A stretch of 64,000 nucleotides of DNA, taken from positions 1 to 64,000 of the IMG/VR virus record IMGVR_UViG_3300037245_000806, one strand, 5' to 3'. The position numbers and the translations under genes are program-made. Numbering within the stretch: the stretch's first letter is position 1; each line of letters starts with the position of its first letter. Origin of the DNA: a virus. This document shows, piece by piece, positions 14,606 to 24,021 of the stretch. The notes under the pieces were generated by a model, which did no database searches, was not told the origin of the DNA, and saw nothing but the letters and a program-made list of their open reading frames with translations.

Positions 14606-15083
14606 TTGAATCTCCTTCGCTTGTGTAACCGTATTGGATGTTGTGTGCCCGCGCGGCTGTGTTGTACTTCAGGACTCGGGTGTCGAGCGTGTTTGCATAC
14701 GTAGCCAAGATGGTCTCACGCGGTGTGAAGTCCTTTGGCTCCGCAGGGAGTGTCGGACAGACGGGCACGTCAATGGTGAGCCACTCGCCCTCGATGGTCA
14801 CGTACTTGGTGAAGAGGCATCCGGGCAGTACGAGGCACAGGAGGAGGAGAAGGCCCGCACCCCTGAGGCGGGCCTTCTCATTCCACGCTGCTGCGGTCGA
14901 AATGACCGCGTCGGGTATGGCTGCGTTGACCTCGCGCTCGATGCGGTCGATCATCTTCATGGATTCCATCTTGGCTGCCATCGCCTTCGCTTCCCACTCA
15001 GCCGCTTCTCTTCGCTCCCCATCATACCAGAGCTTGAAATAGCTGAGCACGGCTTTGACGATAGCGCCGATGACGGTCTCCAT
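14595..15083 (-). CDS. Spanin-like protein with an internal lipobox
   Basis: 162 residues. Residues 1-70 are helical, with an amphipathic start and no signal peptide. Residues 77-88 are hydrophobic and end in the lipobox LPGC (C89). A proline-containing periplasm-type tail follows. Small phage proteins like the first part often sit next to Rz1-type outer-membrane spanins; here both appear joined in one frame. No in-frame start is visible between them. It lies directly after a holin-like gene, so a role in outer-membrane disruption is likely (inference). Confidence 0.6.
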   Translation of the reverse strand: METVIGAIVKAVLSYFKLWYDGERREAAEWEAKAMAAKMESMKMIDRIEREVNAAIPDAVISTAAAWNEKARLRGAGLLLLLCLVLPGCLFTKYVTIEGEWLTIDVPVCPTLPAEPKDFTPRETILATYANTLDTRVLKYNTAARAHNIQYGYTSEGDSNGR

Positions 15084-15088
15084 GGGGG

Positions 15089-15808
15089 TTATGCTCCGTC
15101 CGTGTCAGGCTCGGTGACGACCTCAGCGGAAGGCACCGGGGGCGTCGTGATACCGTCGCTCTCAGGCGTCTCGCCCTTGAGCCACTTGGTGCGCACGTAG
15201 TCCACGCCCTTCGCCACGAGCCAGTTCGAGTATTTCTCCTCGGCGAGCGTCACAGCCGTTTCCTTGCCGGGGAACGGTGAGACATTGTCAGCCGCCCACC
15301 TGATTGCCTGATCGAGGTACGCGTCACCGACAAGCTCGACGATATCGAGGCCCTGCGTCTTGAAGTATGCCTTCGCGGAGTTCTTTGCTTCCATGCCCCA
15401 CTTCTTGAGTTCCGCCTTGATGTCAGAGGCATCCATATCGCCCGCGAGTATTTGCGGCAGGAGGGCCGGTAGCTTCTTCTCCATGGTCGTTGCACAGAAG
15501 TCGATCAGGAACCGTTTCAGGTCGATGGTGAGGATATGCCTCGCGTTGACGCCATGCACCAGACCCTCGGCCTTGAGCTTCACGGCTTCCGCCTTGGCTG
15601 CCGCCGCCTTGCGCGCGAGGTATGGCGTTGCAAAGGCGGTGATGACCAGCATGAGGACGACCTCGACAATCTGCGCCCACAGCGGTTGCCCCGCAGGAGG
15701 TACAGGCATTGCCGTGGCTTCCGCCGCGAGCACCATGCCGGGGACCGTCACGACAGCGAGCACCGCACACAGGGCACTCAATACAGCAAATCTCCATCTC
15801 CGCATCAT
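15089..15808 (-). CDS. Putative holin-like membrane protein
   Basis: 239 residues starting MMRRWRF after GGAAGGGGG. An N-terminal hydrophobic segment (about 5-27, with an AEA cleavage-like site) is followed by a second membrane helix (about 44-65). A long soluble, charged tail then follows. Two membrane segments next to a spanin-like gene and behind a dedicated promoter fit a holin or lysis regulator. It is longer than most holins, so the call is tentative. No endolysin is visible nearby. Confidence 0.5.
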   Translation of the reverse strand: MMRRWRFAVLSALCAVLAVVTVPGMVLAAEATAMPVPPAGQPLWAQIVEVVLMLVITAFATPYLARKAAAAKAEAVKLKAEGLVHGVNARHILTIDLKRFLIDFCATTMEKKLPALLPQILAGDMDASDIKAELKKWGMEAKNSAKAYFKTQGLDIVELVGDAYLDQAIRWAADNVSPFPGKETAVTLAEEKYSNWLVAKGVDYVRTKWLKGETPESDGITTPPVPSAEVVTEPDTDGA

Positions 15809-15850
15809 CACATCCCCCTTCCAGAGGTCTCGTAGTCGTATCACGCGAGA

Positions 15851-15879
15851 ATTGTGCCCCACACAGGGGGGCATGTCAA
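15851..15879 (-). promoter_or_regulatory. Predicted promoter of the lysis genes
   Basis: TTGACA, 17 bases, CACAAT. The spacer holds a GC-rich imperfect dyad (CCCCACACAGGGG on the plus strand). Leader of about 36 bases to the ATG at 15808. Confidence 0.6.
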
Positions 15880-15915
15880 GGCAATTCAGTGAGCTTTTTG
15901 ACCCGTCACGCGAGG

Positions 15916-16476
15916 CTATCGGGGGTCCACAATGGCGTCTAGCTCGGCCTTCGTGGTCGCATCCCGCACTTCCTTCTTGATTGTGCGCCCGGACTGAAGC
16001 CGATTGCGCAGCCTTGTGTTGAACGCCCGATACAGCGCGCGCAACGCAGGTTGGTCCCCGATCTCGTACTCAACGCTTTCGTCCGCAGTCGAGACCTTCG
16101 CGGGGTACGTCAGGTCGTTCATGCGCGCTTCCATGGCCACCGCGCTCAGTGTTGCCTGCGCGTTGCTTGACATGGAGAAATGGTGATCGTCGTAGTCGAA
16201 CCCCTTTGCGATGAGTTCACCGGTACGCTTGTCTATCGCTTCGTCCTTGGCTACCTTGAGCGAAGGGAGGCGCTCGGTGTCCACCACGTCCTTCTCCGCT
16301 TGGTCCATCTCGACGAGCTTGTCGTCGTCGATCTTCCAATACGCAGGGTCAACGTCCTTGATGATGTCAAGGTCCGGGTCAGCCATGAACTCGTCCGGGT
16401 TAGAGGCCACGAGCGTCGCAACATCCAAGACGGACATTGGCGTCATGTTGGACTTGTTGAAGCAGTTGATCTTCAC
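15916..16476 (-). CDS. Tail fibre assembly chaperone-like protein
   Basis: 186 residues with a GTG start after AAGGGTAGG, just after the tail fibre gene. The middle (KRTGELIAKGFDYDDHHFSMS) resembles the DUF4376-type domain of fibre chaperones. The N-terminal YWKIDDDKLVEM segment is typical of proteins encoded beside tail fibres. It probably helps fold or attach the fibre. Confidence 0.65.
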   Translation of the reverse strand: MKINCFNKSNMTPMSVLDVATLVASNPDEFMADPDLDIIKDVDPAYWKIDDDKLVEMDQAEKDVVDTERLPSLKVAKDEAIDKRTGELIAKGFDYDDHHFSMSSNAQATLSAVAMEARMNDLTYPAKVSTADESVEYEIGDQPALRALYRAFNTRLRNRLQSGRTIKKEVRDATTKAELDAIVDPR

Positions 16477-16479
16477 GGA

Positions 16480-18714
16480 TTACCTACCCTTCGCCATAAC
16501 GCTGATAGAAAAACCGGGATTGAAACTTCCGCCTCTTTCGATCTTCCAGAAGTAGCCCCGCTGAACCGGGAACGTAATACATCCCTTGCACCCACCGCTA
16601 CTCACGCCGTCATACGCCACAAGTTTAGCCGGATCAGGTGAAGCGTCTGTGTAACCCCTTATATTGAGGTCGGTATCGCCCGACCCTTGCACCACGACGA
16701 TCAAATCACAAGGAGCCTGATATACGGTGTCAATAGCGTAGTCATCAGTCAACTCAAGGTACTTGTCATACTGCCAACCGATCCCAGACACGGGGTCTAT
16801 AATCGGTCGAGTTAGCACCTTCTTGGGGGTCGCACCTGACGCTGTAGGTCCAGACATGCTCTCATTCATGGTGATACGCATGAACACGCCACTCTCAAGA
16901 ACAGCACTCTTTACGGTGTACCTGCCCGTGTTTTCTGAACCAAGGCTCAGATAGACAGCAGAATCATCCGGCCATTCGTCCACGTCAAGACTTTCAGCGT
17001 TGTAGAGCAAGACAGAGTTGGTTGATGGTGCTTCCTCAAAAATGGCATACTCATGCGCCGGAGCCTTTGTCGTTGCACCCGCACCTTCATTGGCTGAAGG
17101 GACAAGCGTACAATCAATCACAGTACGCCCCCCGGTTAAGGTGGAACCTAGACCGCCCACTCTGTAAGACCGGTTGTTTCCAGCAACACCAGCGCCCACC
17201 ACACGAAAATAGCGGTCCTTGCTGAACGCCGCGACATGGTCACCTTCCACCGTAATCGTACTGTTGGTATTCGAGATGATGTAAACTCTGGTGAAAAGAT
17301 CATCCTCGTAACGCAAGTCGCTAATCTGCCAGTCGGTCAGCGTGGCCTGATAGTGGAAGAGACCATAGACAATCGGCGCGCCCCTAGTACCAATCGCAGT
17401 AATGCGCGAAATACGCGGACCTGTGACATCCATGCTCAGTGGACCAACAACTGGACGCCACTTGTTCGAGGTCGATGTTGCTATTATGTCATCGACTTCC
17501 GCCCAACTGCCAACATAGATCATGGGCTGATCAAGGCCAACGAAGATCACAGACGTTGTGAGACCGCAAGAAAGAAGCTTCGCAGAAGCATTGACGTAGG
17601 CGTAGGTTACGCCAGAAAAATGAATGTCCCGCGCTGTGGCGTAATTATCTAATGTGAGGGAGCCCGTCATAGTAATCGTCGGTCTACCGACTCCGATGAG
17701 ATGGATATTGTGCGCCACACTGATATTGCCCGCCGACCAAGACTGCCCACTGCGTTTCTCAAACAAGTAGACCACGCATTGACGGTCAACAGCTCTAGGC
17801 AACCCGGCGACATACGAAAGCGCGACTGCCAAGTCCGTGAAGTCACAACCGGTCTCACCAACTGTAACGGCACTCAACGCCGCGTCAGAGCTAATCTCCA
17901 ACTTGAGCTTGAGCCCCGCCGCCGCACCAAAGCCCCACTTAGCGCCGTCATACACCAGCCCTGTACCTGTGGGGGGTGCAGCAGAGTCAACCGGAATGCT
18001 CTGAAGCGCGCGTGCGTTCTGGTCGGCAGAAAGGAACGGGCGCACGTCGGTGATATCCGCCGCGTCAACGACAATCGAGCCACTGTCCTCATCGACCTTC
18101 ACGATGGCAATCATCATCTTGTCACCGGGGAACTCAGGCACTGTCCCCGGAGTTCCAGCAACACCCTGCGTTACCCCGAGTGCCCCGGCGTCATTGATAT
18201 GCACGAGGTCGTAGCGGGTCTCACCGCCGCCAACAAGCGTCGTGATCTGCACGGAGTCGCCCGCGAAGCTCACGTATCCCGTACCAGCGGTTTTCTGATA
18301 GCGACCGGCGGCAACCTGAACGTAATCGTCGGGCGTCCCCGTTGGGGTCGGCCACAGGTCATTCGTAGCACCGACCTGATCCTTGCGGACTGCATCGCTG
18401 TCGGCTGTCCCGGCGGCAAGGCCAGTGATCTTCTTCGCACCCATCTTGAGGTCAGCGAGCATCGCCTGCACGCCGTCACGGGGGAGGAAGAGGACTTTTG
18501 AGTCCGCAGCACCGGTTGAGATCGCGTTGCTGTTGGCGATGAGAAGGTTCGCACGGTTATGTAGCGTGTCATCACGCTGCTTCAACGCGTCGGGCTGCCG
18601 GTTCGCCGCAGTCGGGCCAACCCGGTCAAATGAGTTGATCGGGTCGAGCGCGGGGAACGACGGGTCACCCGATGCCTCCGTGGGTATAGGGTCAATCGCT
18701 GGAAGTGTCGCCAT
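16480..18714 (-). CDS. Tail fibre or tailspike protein
   Basis: 744 residues. Residues about 90-115 (MGAKKITGLAAGTADSDAV) match the repeat common in phage fibre shafts. Residues from about 280 on, with turns such as IHLIGVG, ITMTGS and IHFSGV, look like a right-handed beta-helix of the pectate-lyase type. This suggests a receptor-binding or glycan-cleaving spike. The C-terminus forms a beta-rich tip. It lies between a fibre connector and a fibre chaperone. Confidence 0.8.
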   Translation of the reverse strand: MATLPAIDPIPTEASGDPSFPALDPINSFDRVGPTAANRQPDALKQRDDTLHNRANLLIANSNAISTGAADSKVLFLPRDGVQAMLADLKMGAKKITGLAAGTADSDAVRKDQVGATNDLWPTPTGTPDDYVQVAAGRYQKTAGTGYVSFAGDSVQITTLVGGGETRYDLVHINDAGALGVTQGVAGTPGTVPEFPGDKMMIAIVKVDEDSGSIVVDAADITDVRPFLSADQNARALQSIPVDSAAPPTGTGLVYDGAKWGFGAAAGLKLKLEISSDAALSAVTVGETGCDFTDLAVALSYVAGLPRAVDRQCVVYLFEKRSGQSWSAGNISVAHNIHLIGVGRPTITMTGSLTLDNYATARDIHFSGVTYAYVNASAKLLSCGLTTSVIFVGLDQPMIYVGSWAEVDDIIATSTSNKWRPVVGPLSMDVTGPRISRITAIGTRGAPIVYGLFHYQATLTDWQISDLRYEDDLFTRVYIISNTNSTITVEGDHVAAFSKDRYFRVVGAGVAGNNRSYRVGGLGSTLTGGRTVIDCTLVPSANEGAGATTKAPAHEYAIFEEAPSTNSVLLYNAESLDVDEWPDDSAVYLSLGSENTGRYTVKSAVLESGVFMRITMNESMSGPTASGATPKKVLTRPIIDPVSGIGWQYDKYLELTDDYAIDTVYQAPCDLIVVVQGSGDTDLNIRGYTDASPDPAKLVAYDGVSSGGCKGCITFPVQRGYFWKIERGGSFNPGFSISVMAKGR

Positions 18715-18725
18715 GTCTTACCCCT

Positions 18726-19295
18726 TTAAGGCGCAGGTGCCAACGTGATCGTATGGTCAAACTGAAGCGCCAACGCAGACGTCTTCGTGTGCGGCGTGTA
18801 CGTAGTACGGGCAATCAGCTTACCGCTGTTGCTGAAGAGCCCCTCCTCAGTGAAGATCACGCCATCCTTCTCGGGCTGCGGAATGAGCCCGCTGAAACGA
18901 ACTTGGCCGGTGCTCGGATACGTCACGGTCAAGAGCGAATCGCCTTCACCAACCTCCGCGTGGAAGTCCCACTCCGTCACGCCCTCCAAGGCCGAGTCGC
19001 CAGAAACCGGTGCGGAGGGGGAAACCTCAGCCGTAACGAGCATCTGCACAACAGCGAGGTCGCGGACAGTTGCTTCGTCAACCGCTGAGCCGCCAACAGT
19101 CGGATTCCCGCGCCCGCCCCCGAGGAGCGCCGCGAGTGTGTCGAGCCCGATGTTCACCACGAGATTGTCAGAGCGGAAGACCGGCATGGCGAGCCCGTTC
19201 ACAATGGCCACAGCAAGCTCAGCCGGGGAAAGGAGCCGGTTAAGCTTGAGTGCAGTCACGCGTAGCACGCCGGTCGCCCTGAGGTCGTCACGCAC
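18726..19295 (-). CDS. Tail fibre connector-like structural protein
   Basis: 189 residues, GTG start after GAGGAGA. The helical N-terminus is followed by a beta-rich part with LLTVTYPSTGQ and DGVIFTEEGLF, reminiscent of fibre-network proteins. Placed between the gpI-like protein and the fibre. No family is certain. Confidence 0.55.
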   Translation of the reverse strand: MRDDLRATGVLRVTALKLNRLLSPAELAVAIVNGLAMPVFRSDNLVVNIGLDTLAALLGGGRGNPTVGGSAVDEATVRDLAVVQMLVTAEVSPSAPVSGDSALEGVTEWDFHAEVGEGDSLLTVTYPSTGQVRFSGLIPQPEKDGVIFTEEGLFSNSGKLIARTTYTPHTKTSALALQFDHTITLAPAP

Positions 19296-19307
19296 GCTTG
19301 TCTCCTC

Positions 19308-20708
19308 TTAAACGTCAGTGAGGACGATTGTATCCCCAACTGCTACTTCTTCGCCAGTACCAAATCCGTTTCCGACCTCAAGATCGGTCGCAAAGAAGCG
19401 GATGTCCACCTGTGCGGGGAGCACGTCCTCGCCAAGCTGTGCGGCAATGAACTGCTTGAAACGCGCCAACTCAGCCGCAGGGGTCAGCATGCTGATTGGC
19501 TGCCCGCCTGTTTGATTGATGTGCAACGCGATACGGCTGCTCGGAACGTAGTAGTTGTAAATACGCAGCGCGGCACACGCACTATTGAGCCGCCCCATGG
19601 TGAGCAGTAACTCAGGGTCGCCCTCAGGTGCCAGAGGCTTCGCGTCCAGCACCAAGGCGGAAGCGTCTATCGCAGCGACAAGATTATCACGCGTCTCGAA
19701 AGCATCAGCGCCTATCGGTACGGTCACGTCGCCGCCACTCCCGAAGCCGAATGTCACCTGCGTGATGTAGTCATCGACTGTCACCGTCTCGCCGTCGAAT
19801 GGCTGCGCAGCGCCCACGAACTGAAGCCCAATGTGTGGTGCGCGATTACGCGAGCCATGAATCACTTCGATCCAATCGATGCCCTTCTCGCCTGTCAGGT
19901 CATCCTTGTAATTGGCGGGGTTGTCAGGATTCACCCATATCTCAAGGGGGTACCCAGAGTACCCAAGGCTTCGCAGCCGGATGGAGACTGCACGAGCAAG
20001 CCCCTTCTGCTTGAACGTGGGGATTGCGTCACCCACCGTGCGGCGCTGCACTTCCTCAGGCTCAGCCGCGTTGGTCTTGAGTCCGAAGTTCTGTCCGAGC
20101 AACGGCAGCAAGTCCAGCGGGCACAGGTTGGGGTCGATGAACTCGGTCAATGCACGAGCGTCAACCATCCACTCTGTCATCGTCGCGCCCATCAAGCGTG
20201 CGTAGTAATCATAGATGCCGTCTGGATCGAGTGCCGTGAAAGCGGCCTGACCTGCGACGGCACGCTCGGGCCACGTCTTGTACGCCTTCCACACACCGTC
20301 ACGCCAGCGCTGGAAGCCTAGTTCAGTCGGAGCCCCCACGTCATCGAGAGCCACGTGCCAGACCACCTCGAATAGGTAAGGCTCGCGGAATACGTAGACA
20401 ACCGCTGCTTCGTGGAGGGTCTTCGTACCAATGCTGCCCGGCTTCGCGCCCTGATCGTACAGGGGGTCGCCAGCAGTTCCCGCGAAGCTTGGAGACATGA
20501 CGAAATGGCCGTCGATGGGAACGTTGGCTGCGGCAATTGACGTAAGGTTGAGCACGGACATTGAGTTCACAAGGAGGGGCGTACTCGGCCTATAGCCAAT
20601 AGCCTCCTTGCGGTCCTCGGGCGTGTACCGGTTCGCACGCAGCACATGGATCGTGCCTGTGAGGGCCGGATTGATATCGATGGAACCAGACAGGGTGTAG
20701 GTAGCCAC
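19308..20708 (-). CDS. P2 gpI-like baseplate/tail protein with inserted domain
   Basis: 466 residues, GTG start after GGGGG. The middle third (LCPLDLLPLLGQNFGL and the following KGLARAVSIRLRSLGY) fits the phage tail protein I family, which links baseplate wedges to fibres. The C-terminal third carries a beta-rich insert starting DGETVTVDD, related to inserts in the J-like and sheath proteins. Operator site 7 lies just before the start. Confidence 0.7.
   Translation of the reverse strand: MATYTLSGSIDINPALTGTIHVLRANRYTPEDRKEAIGYRPSTPLLVNSMSVLNLTSIAAANVPIDGHFVMSPSFAGTAGDPLYDQGAKPGSIGTKTLHEAAVVYVFREPYLFEVVWHVALDDVGAPTELGFQRWRDGVWKAYKTWPERAVAGQAAFTALDPDGIYDYYARLMGATMTEWMVDARALTEFIDPNLCPLDLLPLLGQNFGLKTNAAEPEEVQRRTVGDAIPTFKQKGLARAVSIRLRSLGYSGYPLEIWVNPDNPANYKDDLTGEKGIDWIEVIHGSRNRAPHIGLQFVGAAQPFDGETVTVDDYITQVTFGFGSGGDVTVPIGADAFETRDNLVAAIDASALVLDAKPLAPEGDPELLLTMGRLNSACAALRIYNYYVPSSRIALHINQTGGQPISMLTPAAELARFKQFIAAQLGEDVLPAQVDIRFFATDLEVGNGFGTGEEVAVGDTIVLTDV
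19555..19835 (-). repeat. Tail inserted domain, copy in the gpI-like protein
   Basis: Protein-level repeat, approximate limits. It runs from FVGAAQPFDGETVTV through a VPIG...A..TRDNLVAAIDAS segment to RLNSACAALRI. It matches the copies in the J-like and sheath proteins in order of motifs. Confidence 0.5.
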
Positions 20709-20724
20709 GTGACCCCCTAGAGCC

Positions 20725-20739
20725 TTAACACAGTGTTAA
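20725..20739. promoter_or_regulatory. Dispersed operator-like palindrome, site 7
   Basis: TTAACACAGTGTTAA, perfectly symmetric and extending to 17 bp (20724-20740). It starts three bases after the stop of the 133-aa gene and lies 17 bases before the GTG of the gpI-like gene. Confidence 0.75.
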
Positions 20740-20742
20740 GCC

Positions 20743-21144
20743 TCAGACGAACCGTACCGCCAAGTCGTCAAGCTCCAATTGATCGCCAGATGCGAGCGTG
20801 ATAGCGCCTGAAAGCTCCCACCACGCGAGGACGTTGCCACTGCCGTCCACAATGTAAGCGCCGCGCACGTTCTCTATTGAGCCACCACCGGCAGTCCACA
20901 CTTGATCGACAAGCGTCACCTTCGAGTTTGTCGCCGCGTAGGTCCAGTTGGCCTCTGTGATCGCGTGGCCACCCGCCGTGTACCCGTTGCCTGTCGGGAC
21001 TTCGTTGAAGCCGCTGCCATCCTTGGCCGGGGTGCTGTCGCCTTTGAAGAGCCGTATAGCCTCCGCAATGCGTGCGATACTGCCGAGGCTCGTGGGGCTC
21101 TTCAGCGTGGCCTCTTCACCCTTGTACGTCAGCGAGTTTGCCAT
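20743..21144 (-). CDS. Minor tail structural protein (133 aa)
   Basis: Beta-rich, beginning MANSLTYKGE, with GGGSIENVRGAYIVDGSG and a final LDDLAVRFV. This resembles small phage proteins that decorate tails or fibres. It sits between the J-like and gpI-like genes. No firm family. Confidence 0.55.
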   Translation of the reverse strand: MANSLTYKGEEATLKSPTSLGSIARIAEAIRLFKGDSTPAKDGSGFNEVPTGNGYTAGGHAITEANWTYAATNSKVTLVDQVWTAGGGSIENVRGAYIVDGSGNVLAWWELSGAITLASGDQLELDDLAVRFV

Positions 21145-21154
21145 CTGCGTCTCC

Positions 21155-23566
21155 TTACACGGTGATAGGTGTGAGGCTCAGCATCAGACGCCGCAAGTTG
21201 ATCGCCTGCACCAGCGACGAGGACGGAATGCCCGAGTCGTAGTATATCTCGTTGTTGTACAGATACGTCTCGTCATAGTACCTGCGCGTCCCGCCAACAG
21301 ACGGAATGTCAATGTCTTGAATGGGCTCGTATGGCGCAACACCACCGTCGCGGAAGAAGTCACCGCCAGTGCCGCCACCGCTCATACCAGCAACGGTGAT
21401 GGACGCGCCGGTCGTCGTCGTGTCCACGTTCCCGACCGAGCCGTCAGTGTTGTTCACGAGGTCAAGTGTCGGGTCGGTAGCTGCGCCATTCACCGTCGCA
21501 GTGATATTCAGGTTGGCCTCAATGGCCGTCTTCAGGGTGGCGAGAGTGGTGTCAGCGTCACCGCCAATAAGAACAGCTATGTTACCCGGAGTCACCCCAC
21601 CGCCATCGTCAAACTCGAATGTCTCAGCATTGACGCCGTCGCCTATCGCGATGGTCTCGCCGTCAGCAGGATTCGTGTCACCATCGAAGACAATGGTCCC
21701 TGACGCGGGCGATGATGGATCGTAAGGGCCTACTGGCCAGTGGTCATCCGAAGGGTCTTGGTCACGGCGGTAATCGATGATCTCAGCTTCAGCCGTGTCA
21801 AGCCCACCGGTCATACCGGTCACTGCCAGCACAGCGCCGGTCTTGAAAATCGCCTTATTCCCGTCAACGCCCGGCGTGTTGTTCAAGAGGTCCAGCGTCG
21901 GGTCAACGGCTGTAGTGTCGATAACAGCCACGACGTTCAGGTAACTGTTGATCGCGATGCGCAGGTTGTCCAGCGTGTCTGCCGCAGTGCCCAGCAAGGG
22001 CACAGCGATATTCCCCGGAATCACACCACCACCATCGTCAAACTCGAAGGTCTTTGCGCCGTTGCCGTCGTCAATGGTAACCGTGTCGCCATTTGCCGGA
22101 TTCACGTCGCCGCTGAAGGTGACGGTACCCGTGGCCGACGCGATGATGAGGTGCTCGAAGACCACACGATCAATATAGAAATAGGAGACCCCGACAGCGT
22201 CACGCACAGCGTTGTACAGTTCCGCGATGCGAATGGTGAACCCGGTGCTCCCCTCGAAGACCGCGATAACGGCTGCGGTGATATTGGCATGCACTTCTGC
22301 CTCAGTGTAGCGTGAGTCGTACCGAACACTGCCCAAGTACACGTCAACAAACGCCATGTCGGGGCGCTCAATCGACGTGAGCGCGCTCGTCATCGTGCGG
22401 GGTGAGATGTATTCCTGAACCTCGCGGATTCGACCGGCGGGCATTGTCGCGTATCGATTGTAAGGCAGCGTGGTCGAGACCGTGTCGTCTTCAGTCTCGG
22501 AGGTGAACTCAAATTCCTCCTCTTCCCACACGTGCAACCGCACGACGTTCGCCGTATACGAAGCGAGCAAGACGTCCGCGTAAGCTAGGACGATGTCAGG
22601 GATGCGTAGCGCCGTTGTCTCGAAGTCCAACAGGCTGAGCGCCTTGTCAACCGTGCGGATGTACGCCGGGATGTTGACGCGAAGATCGTCGAGTGTTTCG
22701 CGGTCTGCGCCGCCCGAAGCGGTACCCGTGGAGTTCGCATAGGTGACGCCAACCGTGCCGAGACCGCCGCCAATGTCAACCTTGATGGAGCCACTGACTG
22801 CGAGGAGGGGCAGGTCACCCGCTTTCCCGCGCGTGGTCTGGTATTCGAGCGTGATCGTGTCCGCAGGTATTGACCCGGCAGCACCGTCACCGAAGACGAT
22901 GTGCAACTTACCGTCGCCGTCGAAATAGACCTCGTATGTTTCGGTCGGGGCGACTTCAAAGGCGACTTTGTCAACCTGCACCCACTCGTTATCGGGGTTG
23001 CCCGCATCGCCCACGAATACGTGCCACGTGCCGTCCGCGACAACACCACTCGCCGAAGCAACCTCCTGACGGGGCTGACTTGAAGGATCGAAGGTCTCCA
23101 CGTAGCTGGTGACTTCCACCAGCGGAAGGGTCGAGTTGGTGTCACCCGACACGATTGTCACGTCTTCCTGAAGCTCGTACCGCAGGTCACCTATCTCGAT
23201 GGCGGAACCGGCGGGCACCGTGCCGCCGTTCGTTTGAAGGCTTGAGGGCAGGGGGTCGGCTATGACGAGCACACTCGATGGTGTCGCCGACCGTGGAACG
23301 TAGCCCACTGCGCGAGCGAAGCGGATTGCGGATTCGTATCGACGCATGGTGGAGAGGAAGAACTCACCCGCCCCGGCGTCCAAGCCGTATGTTATCATGT
23401 CGCCGATGAAGGCATTCAACTCAATCAGCATCTTGCCGAGGTTGCTCTCGAAGAAGTCGGACCACTCGCTGGGGCGCGTGGCCTTCACGAGAGCCTCTAG
23501 CTCAGAGCCTATCGTTGTGAGGTCTCTGGCCGTGAAGCTCAATTGAGGCGCTACTGTTACTGGCAT
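21155..23566 (-). CDS. Baseplate J-like wedge protein with two inserted repeats
   Basis: 803 residues; J-like/gp6-type wedge proteins are usually shorter. Residues 1-450 show the J-like pattern (LIELNAFIGDMITYGLDAGAGE, RFARAVGYVPRSAT, then DLPLLAVSG). Two homologous beta-rich inserts of about 105-110 residues follow (about 478-587 and 622-729). Each starts with DxNPAxGxTxxI, has FEFDDGGG and PGNIAV, and ends GMxGG. The gene follows gp25, the usual order. Confidence 0.8.
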   Translation of the reverse strand: MPVTVAPQLSFTARDLTTIGSELEALVKATRPSEWSDFFESNLGKMLIELNAFIGDMITYGLDAGAGEFFLSTMRRYESAIRFARAVGYVPRSATPSSVLVIADPLPSSLQTNGGTVPAGSAIEIGDLRYELQEDVTIVSGDTNSTLPLVEVTSYVETFDPSSQPRQEVASASGVVADGTWHVFVGDAGNPDNEWVQVDKVAFEVAPTETYEVYFDGDGKLHIVFGDGAAGSIPADTITLEYQTTRGKAGDLPLLAVSGSIKVDIGGGLGTVGVTYANSTGTASGGADRETLDDLRVNIPAYIRTVDKALSLLDFETTALRIPDIVLAYADVLLASYTANVVRLHVWEEEEFEFTSETEDDTVSTTLPYNRYATMPAGRIREVQEYISPRTMTSALTSIERPDMAFVDVYLGSVRYDSRYTEAEVHANITAAVIAVFEGSTGFTIRIAELYNAVRDAVGVSYFYIDRVVFEHLIIASATGTVTFSGDVNPANGDTVTIDDGNGAKTFEFDDGGGVIPGNIAVPLLGTAADTLDNLRIAINSYLNVVAVIDTTAVDPTLDLLNNTPGVDGNKAIFKTGAVLAVTGMTGGLDTAEAEIIDYRRDQDPSDDHWPVGPYDPSSPASGTIVFDGDTNPADGETIAIGDGVNAETFEFDDGGGVTPGNIAVLIGGDADTTLATLKTAIEANLNITATVNGAATDPTLDLVNNTDGSVGNVDTTTTGASITVAGMSGGGTGGDFFRDGGVAPYEPIQDIDIPSVGGTRRYYDETYLYNNEIYYDSGIPSSSLVQAINLRRLMLSLTPITV
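21375..21703 (-). repeat. Tail inserted domain, second copy in the J-like protein
   Basis: Approximate limits, residues about 622-729. Key elements: GDTNPADGETIAI, FEFDDGGGVTPGNIAV, LKTAIEANLNI, TDPTLDLVNN and GMSGGG. Nearly the same order and spacing as the first copy, about 435 bp away. Confidence 0.75.
21797..22134 (-). repeat. Tail inserted domain, first copy in the J-like protein
   Basis: Approximate limits, residues about 478-587. Key elements: GDVNPANGDTVTI, FEFDDGGGVIPGNIAV, LRIAINSYLNV, VDPTLDLLNN and GMTGGLD. Confidence 0.75.
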
Positions 23567-23569
23567 GAC

Positions 23570-23986
23570 TTACTCCCCACTGAGCAACCGAACCTCAGGA
23601 CGATTGTTTACTCGCACAAGGCGAGTCTCGGCTGTTGCATCGCCCGTCAGGTGGAATGTAATACGTAGCTGCAAAACCTTCTCCACTGTCTGGACGATCA
23701 CGCTCTGTACAACCACGTGCGGTACCCAAACTTTTGCGGTGTCAATGATGATGCTTTCCACGAGCGGCTGCTGGCCCTTAGGGTCGGGCTCAAAGAGCAC
23801 CTTGCTGAGCGCGCTGCCAAAGTTACGCTTGCCCGGACGCGAGCCGATTGGCGTGAAGATAGCCAAAAGAAGATCGCCCCACGCGGTGTCATGGGCGCTC
23901 TTAGACGCGAAGTACCCGCCGACCGTGCGGATCGCGGGCAATGCGAGTCCTCTGCGTAACCTCTGTCCTGTGGTCGCGTTCGCCAT
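23570..23986 (-). CDS. gp25/GPW-like baseplate wedge protein
   Basis: 138 residues, the usual family size. The signature GSRPGKRNFGSALSKVLFEP corresponds to the conserved R.G.....FGS.L..LLFEP core of gp25/lysozyme-like wedge proteins. It starts assembly of the baseplate wedge around the hub. Operator site 8 precedes it by 20 bases. Confidence 0.8.
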   Translation of the reverse strand: MANATTGQRLRRGLALPAIRTVGGYFASKSAHDTAWGDLLLAIFTPIGSRPGKRNFGSALSKVLFEPDPKGQQPLVESIIIDTAKVWVPHVVVQSVIVQTVEKVLQLRITFHLTGDATAETRLVRVNNRPEVRLLSGE

Positions 23987-24005
23987 GTAGCTATCCTACT
24001 CACTC

Positions 24006-24020
24006 GTAACACAATGTCAA
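24006..24020. promoter_or_regulatory. Dispersed operator-like palindrome, site 8
   Basis: GTAACACAATGTCAA. On the minus strand its left half is TTGACA, and TAGGAT follows 16 bases on. That pair could be a weak promoter giving a nearly leaderless transcript, but the same AGGAT probably serves as the ribosome binding site. Confidence 0.65.
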
Positions 24021-24021
24021 C

